In this document: positions 31,704-32,963 of the stretch, one piece after another
Layout: each line of letters starts with the position of its first letter
How positions within the stretch are numbered: position 1 is the first letter of the stretch
DNA from: Nitrospirota bacterium
GTDB taxonomy: Bacteria > Nitrospirota > Thermodesulfovibrionia > Thermodesulfovibrionales > JdFR-88
DNA length: 32,963 bases
Direction of reading: 5' to 3'
Assembly (NCBI GenBank): GCA_021812785.1
Contig: JAKAMR010000018.1
Span: forward strand, 1 to 32,963
Notes under the pieces: generated by a model
What the model saw: the letters and a program-made list of their open reading frames with translations, nothing else
Told to the model about the DNA's origin: nothing
Databases searched by the model: none
Translations under genes and position numbers: made by a program

Positions 31704-31753
31704 GAGAGGAAATCCGGCCTTTTGAGGAGGCCCAGCTGCGGCGATTTCCTCTC
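31704..31753 (+). terminator. Long-stem hairpin between dgt and the convergent cyclophilin gene
   Basis: GAGAGGAAATC (31704-31714) pairs perfectly over 11 bp with GATTTCCTCTC (31743-31753). The loop contains a second GGCC/GGCC pairing. TCTTTCGCTT follows, which is only a weak U-tract. It may end transcripts from either side or protect mRNA ends. The rest of the 31593-31807 gap has no gene. Confidence 0.5.
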
Positions 31754-31807
31754 TCTTTCGCTTCAGAATCTATTTTGAGGCAGGGCCTAAAAGACGCGAA
31801 GACTCTT

Positions 31808-32446
31808 TTATTTGCCCAAGGAAGACGCGTTCTCTATGATTTTCACTTTCATCTCGACCCTCTCGAGTGGATCGTCGGAGGCGTCCCTTGGAAGGTTTAC
31901 GATCTTGCCGGCCACGTCCATGCCGGAGACCACCTCTCCGAAGACCGTGTACTGGTGATCGAGAAAACGCGCGTCGGCAACGGTTATGAAGAACTGGGAG
32001 CCGGCGCTGTTGGGATCGCTGGACCTCGCCATGCCGAGAGTCCCGCGCTTGAAGGGCAGTGAGCTGAATTCGGCCTTCAGCGTGTACCCCGGGCCGCCCA
32101 TGCCGTAAGTCGAACGGCCCGGCCCTTTGGTGTTGGGGTCGCCCCCCTGGATCATAAAACCCGGGATTACCCGGTGGAATATCGTGCCGTCGTAAAATCC
32201 CTTTTTGGCAAGGTCGATGAAATTCTTTACATGGTTTGGAGCCACATCGGGGAAGAACCTTAGGGTGATGTTGCCGAATTTGGTCTCTATAATTGCTTCC
32301 GTGTTTTGCATCTTCTTTATTTCGTTCTTAGAAAATTCCCTGTGTATGGGCCCCTGCGGGCTTGCCTGCGCAATGCCCGGCCCCGCAGACAGATATATGA
32401 TAAGACCTATTAACAATAGTATAGGGAAATATTTTTTTCTTTTCAC
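31808..32446 (-). CDS. Exported cyclophilin-type peptidyl-prolyl cis-trans isomerase
   Basis: A 212-residue protein. A signal peptide (VKRKKYFPILLLIGLIIYL, then GIAQAS) is followed by a single-domain cyclophilin: IIETKFGNITLRFFPDVAPNHVKNFIDLA, the active-site FHRVIPGFMIQGGDPN, then AGSQFFITVADARFLDHQYTVFGEV. It should assist folding of periplasmic proteins. The open frame extends to an ATG at 32476, but GTG at 32446 is preferred. AGGAGG (32461-32456) is then correctly spaced, instead of encoding two arginines, and the signal peptide begins properly. A promoter is likely at 32511-32484 on the minus strand (TTGGAT, 16 nt, GATAAT). Confidence 0.93.
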   Translation of the reverse strand: MKRKKYFPILLLIGLIIYLSAGPGIAQASPQGPIHREFSKNEIKKMQNTEAIIETKFGNITLRFFPDVAPNHVKNFIDLAKKGFYDGTIFHRVIPGFMIQGGDPNTKGPGRSTYGMGGPGYTLKAEFSSLPFKRGTLGMARSSDPNSAGSQFFITVADARFLDHQYTVFGEVVSGMDVAGKIVNLPRDASDDPLERVEMKVKIIENASSLGK

Positions 32447-32710
32447 TTTGTGCCGCCTCCTAATATTTTTTGCCATTGGATTTATTATCTTACATCATGA
32501 CGGTAATCCAACACCTCTTTTTTTATATGTTCAGCCTTTGTTGGCAATCAAACCGCGGCGATGAAAATCTTAAAACCTATGGTTAAAACGACAGCCAAAT
32601 AAATTGAAAAAAAGCCTTGCGTGCGGACTTCTTTTGAAAAATGACGTTTTTGACTACCGAGGCCGGATTCGAACTCCCCCTTCGAACCTTGAAAACAAGC
32701 GATTCTCTCT

Positions 32711-32787
32711 TGGGCTCAAGTTACGCCCTGAATCTTGCCTTGAAAACGCGTGGCAAAATGTGCATAGTACAAGCAGTAATTTAAATT
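32711..32787 (+). repeat. Dispersed 77-bp repeat, copy 2 of family R2
   Basis: Aligns over its full length with 17451-17527, including identical CAAAATGTGCATAGTACAA and AATTTAAATT. The internal hairpin of copy 1 is eroded here. Confidence 0.75.
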
Positions 32788-32790
32788 TTA

Positions 32791-32826
32791 TGTAGGTTGG
32801 GTTTCGCTGCGCTCAGCCCACCTACA
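32791..32826. repeat. Palindromic intergenic element
   Basis: TGTAGGTTGGG and CCCACCTACA form a stem with one bulged T around a 15-nt loop that itself has a GCT/AGC pair. The GTAGGTTGGG palindrome type is a common intergenic element in diverse bacteria. It immediately follows repeat R2 copy 2. Confidence 0.6.
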
Positions 32827-32859
32827 TTTACTGGCTTCTGACCCTCGGAGAAAAACATA

Positions 32860-32963
32860 ATGATCATCTTTATTCTAATTTGTCTTATTATCGTCATCGG
32901 TGTCTATACGATATTCGTTCGCGACCTGATGAGTGCGCGTGCTCGCCTCACGGGGTGCAGCAA
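32860..32963 (+). CDS. N-terminus of an unidentified membrane-anchored protein (runs off right edge)
   Basis: An ATG at 32860, with GGAG 9 nt upstream, opens a frame to the window end. The 34 visible codons give MIIFILICLIIVIGVYTIFV, a transmembrane anchor, and then RDLMSARARLTGCS. Anchors followed by ARARL.G are seen at the start of some membrane-anchored alpha/beta hydrolases, but there is too little sequence to name a family. Confidence 0.5.
   Translation, partial: MIIFILICLIIVIGVYTIFVRDLMSARARLTGCS

Noticed and set aside
32650..32690. tRNA-like T-arm on the minus strand (AGTTCGAATCC)
   Set aside because: Only 3 bp of the T-stem pair, and no anticodon arm, D-arm or acceptor stem could be found around it.

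Overview
The window reads as a chromosomal segment of an anaerobic sulfate- or sulfite-reducing bacterium. The decisive evidence is a reductive-type dissimilatory sulfite reductase locus on the minus strand, dsrA-dsrB-dsrD-dsrN (7404 down to 3154). DsrD and the cobyrinate-amidase-like DsrN are typical of sulfite-reducing organisms of the Desulfobacterota/Nitrospirota type. The native genes are GC-rich, favour ATA for Ile and AGG for Arg, and several lack a Shine-Dalgarno sequence. I cannot assign a genus from the sequence.

Layout. (1) 1-1577, minus: a single-subunit 2-hydroxyacyl-CoA-dehydratase-like Fe-S protein and its BcrAD-type ATPase activator; this one-subunit-plus-activator layout resembles double-cubane cluster protein systems. 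(2) 1578-2362: noncoding, with a leader hairpin, a copy of a dispersed repeat and a terminator. (3) 2363-7404, minus: a carboxymuconolactone-decarboxylase-family protein, a small membrane protein with one CxxCH haem motif that overlaps dsrN by 4 nt, then dsrN, dsrD, dsrB and dsrA, with an intrinsic terminator between dsrB and dsrD. (4) 7549-12817, plus: ku, a stand-alone Lrp/AsnC ligand-binding domain, a Toprim protein, a YraN-type nuclease, an ArsR-type regulator, an APC amino acid permease, an FmdB zinc ribbon and a TIM-barrel isomerase/epimerase. (5) 12835-17329: a MidA/NDUFAF7-type methyltransferase, a candidate structured RNA, a GNAT-family protein, and an overlapping glycosyltransferase/polysaccharide-deacetylase pair. 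(6) about 17330-25620: a more AT-rich accessory stretch with gene relics, a solitary uppS, an alkD-like gene broken by a stop codon, a tetR/flavoprotein/SDR operon, a complete group II intron, a mazEF pair and degenerate repeats. (7) 25622-32446: a FabF-like ketoacyl synthase divergent from smc, then dgt, and a convergent exported cyclophilin. The right end carries a second dispersed repeat, a palindrome and the start of a membrane-anchored protein.

How the genes work together. DsrA and DsrB form the sirohaem enzyme that reduces sulfite, DsrD is its small partner, and DsrN is thought to amidate the sirohaem. The new small haem protein, translationally coupled to DsrN, is a candidate for a membrane or periplasmic redox or assembly function. 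The most interesting leads are this haem protein, the candidate RNA at 14070-14210, the double-cubane-like pair at the left edge, and the intergenic repeat families, one copy of which carries the group II intron. No CRISPR array, tRNA or rRNA was recognised.
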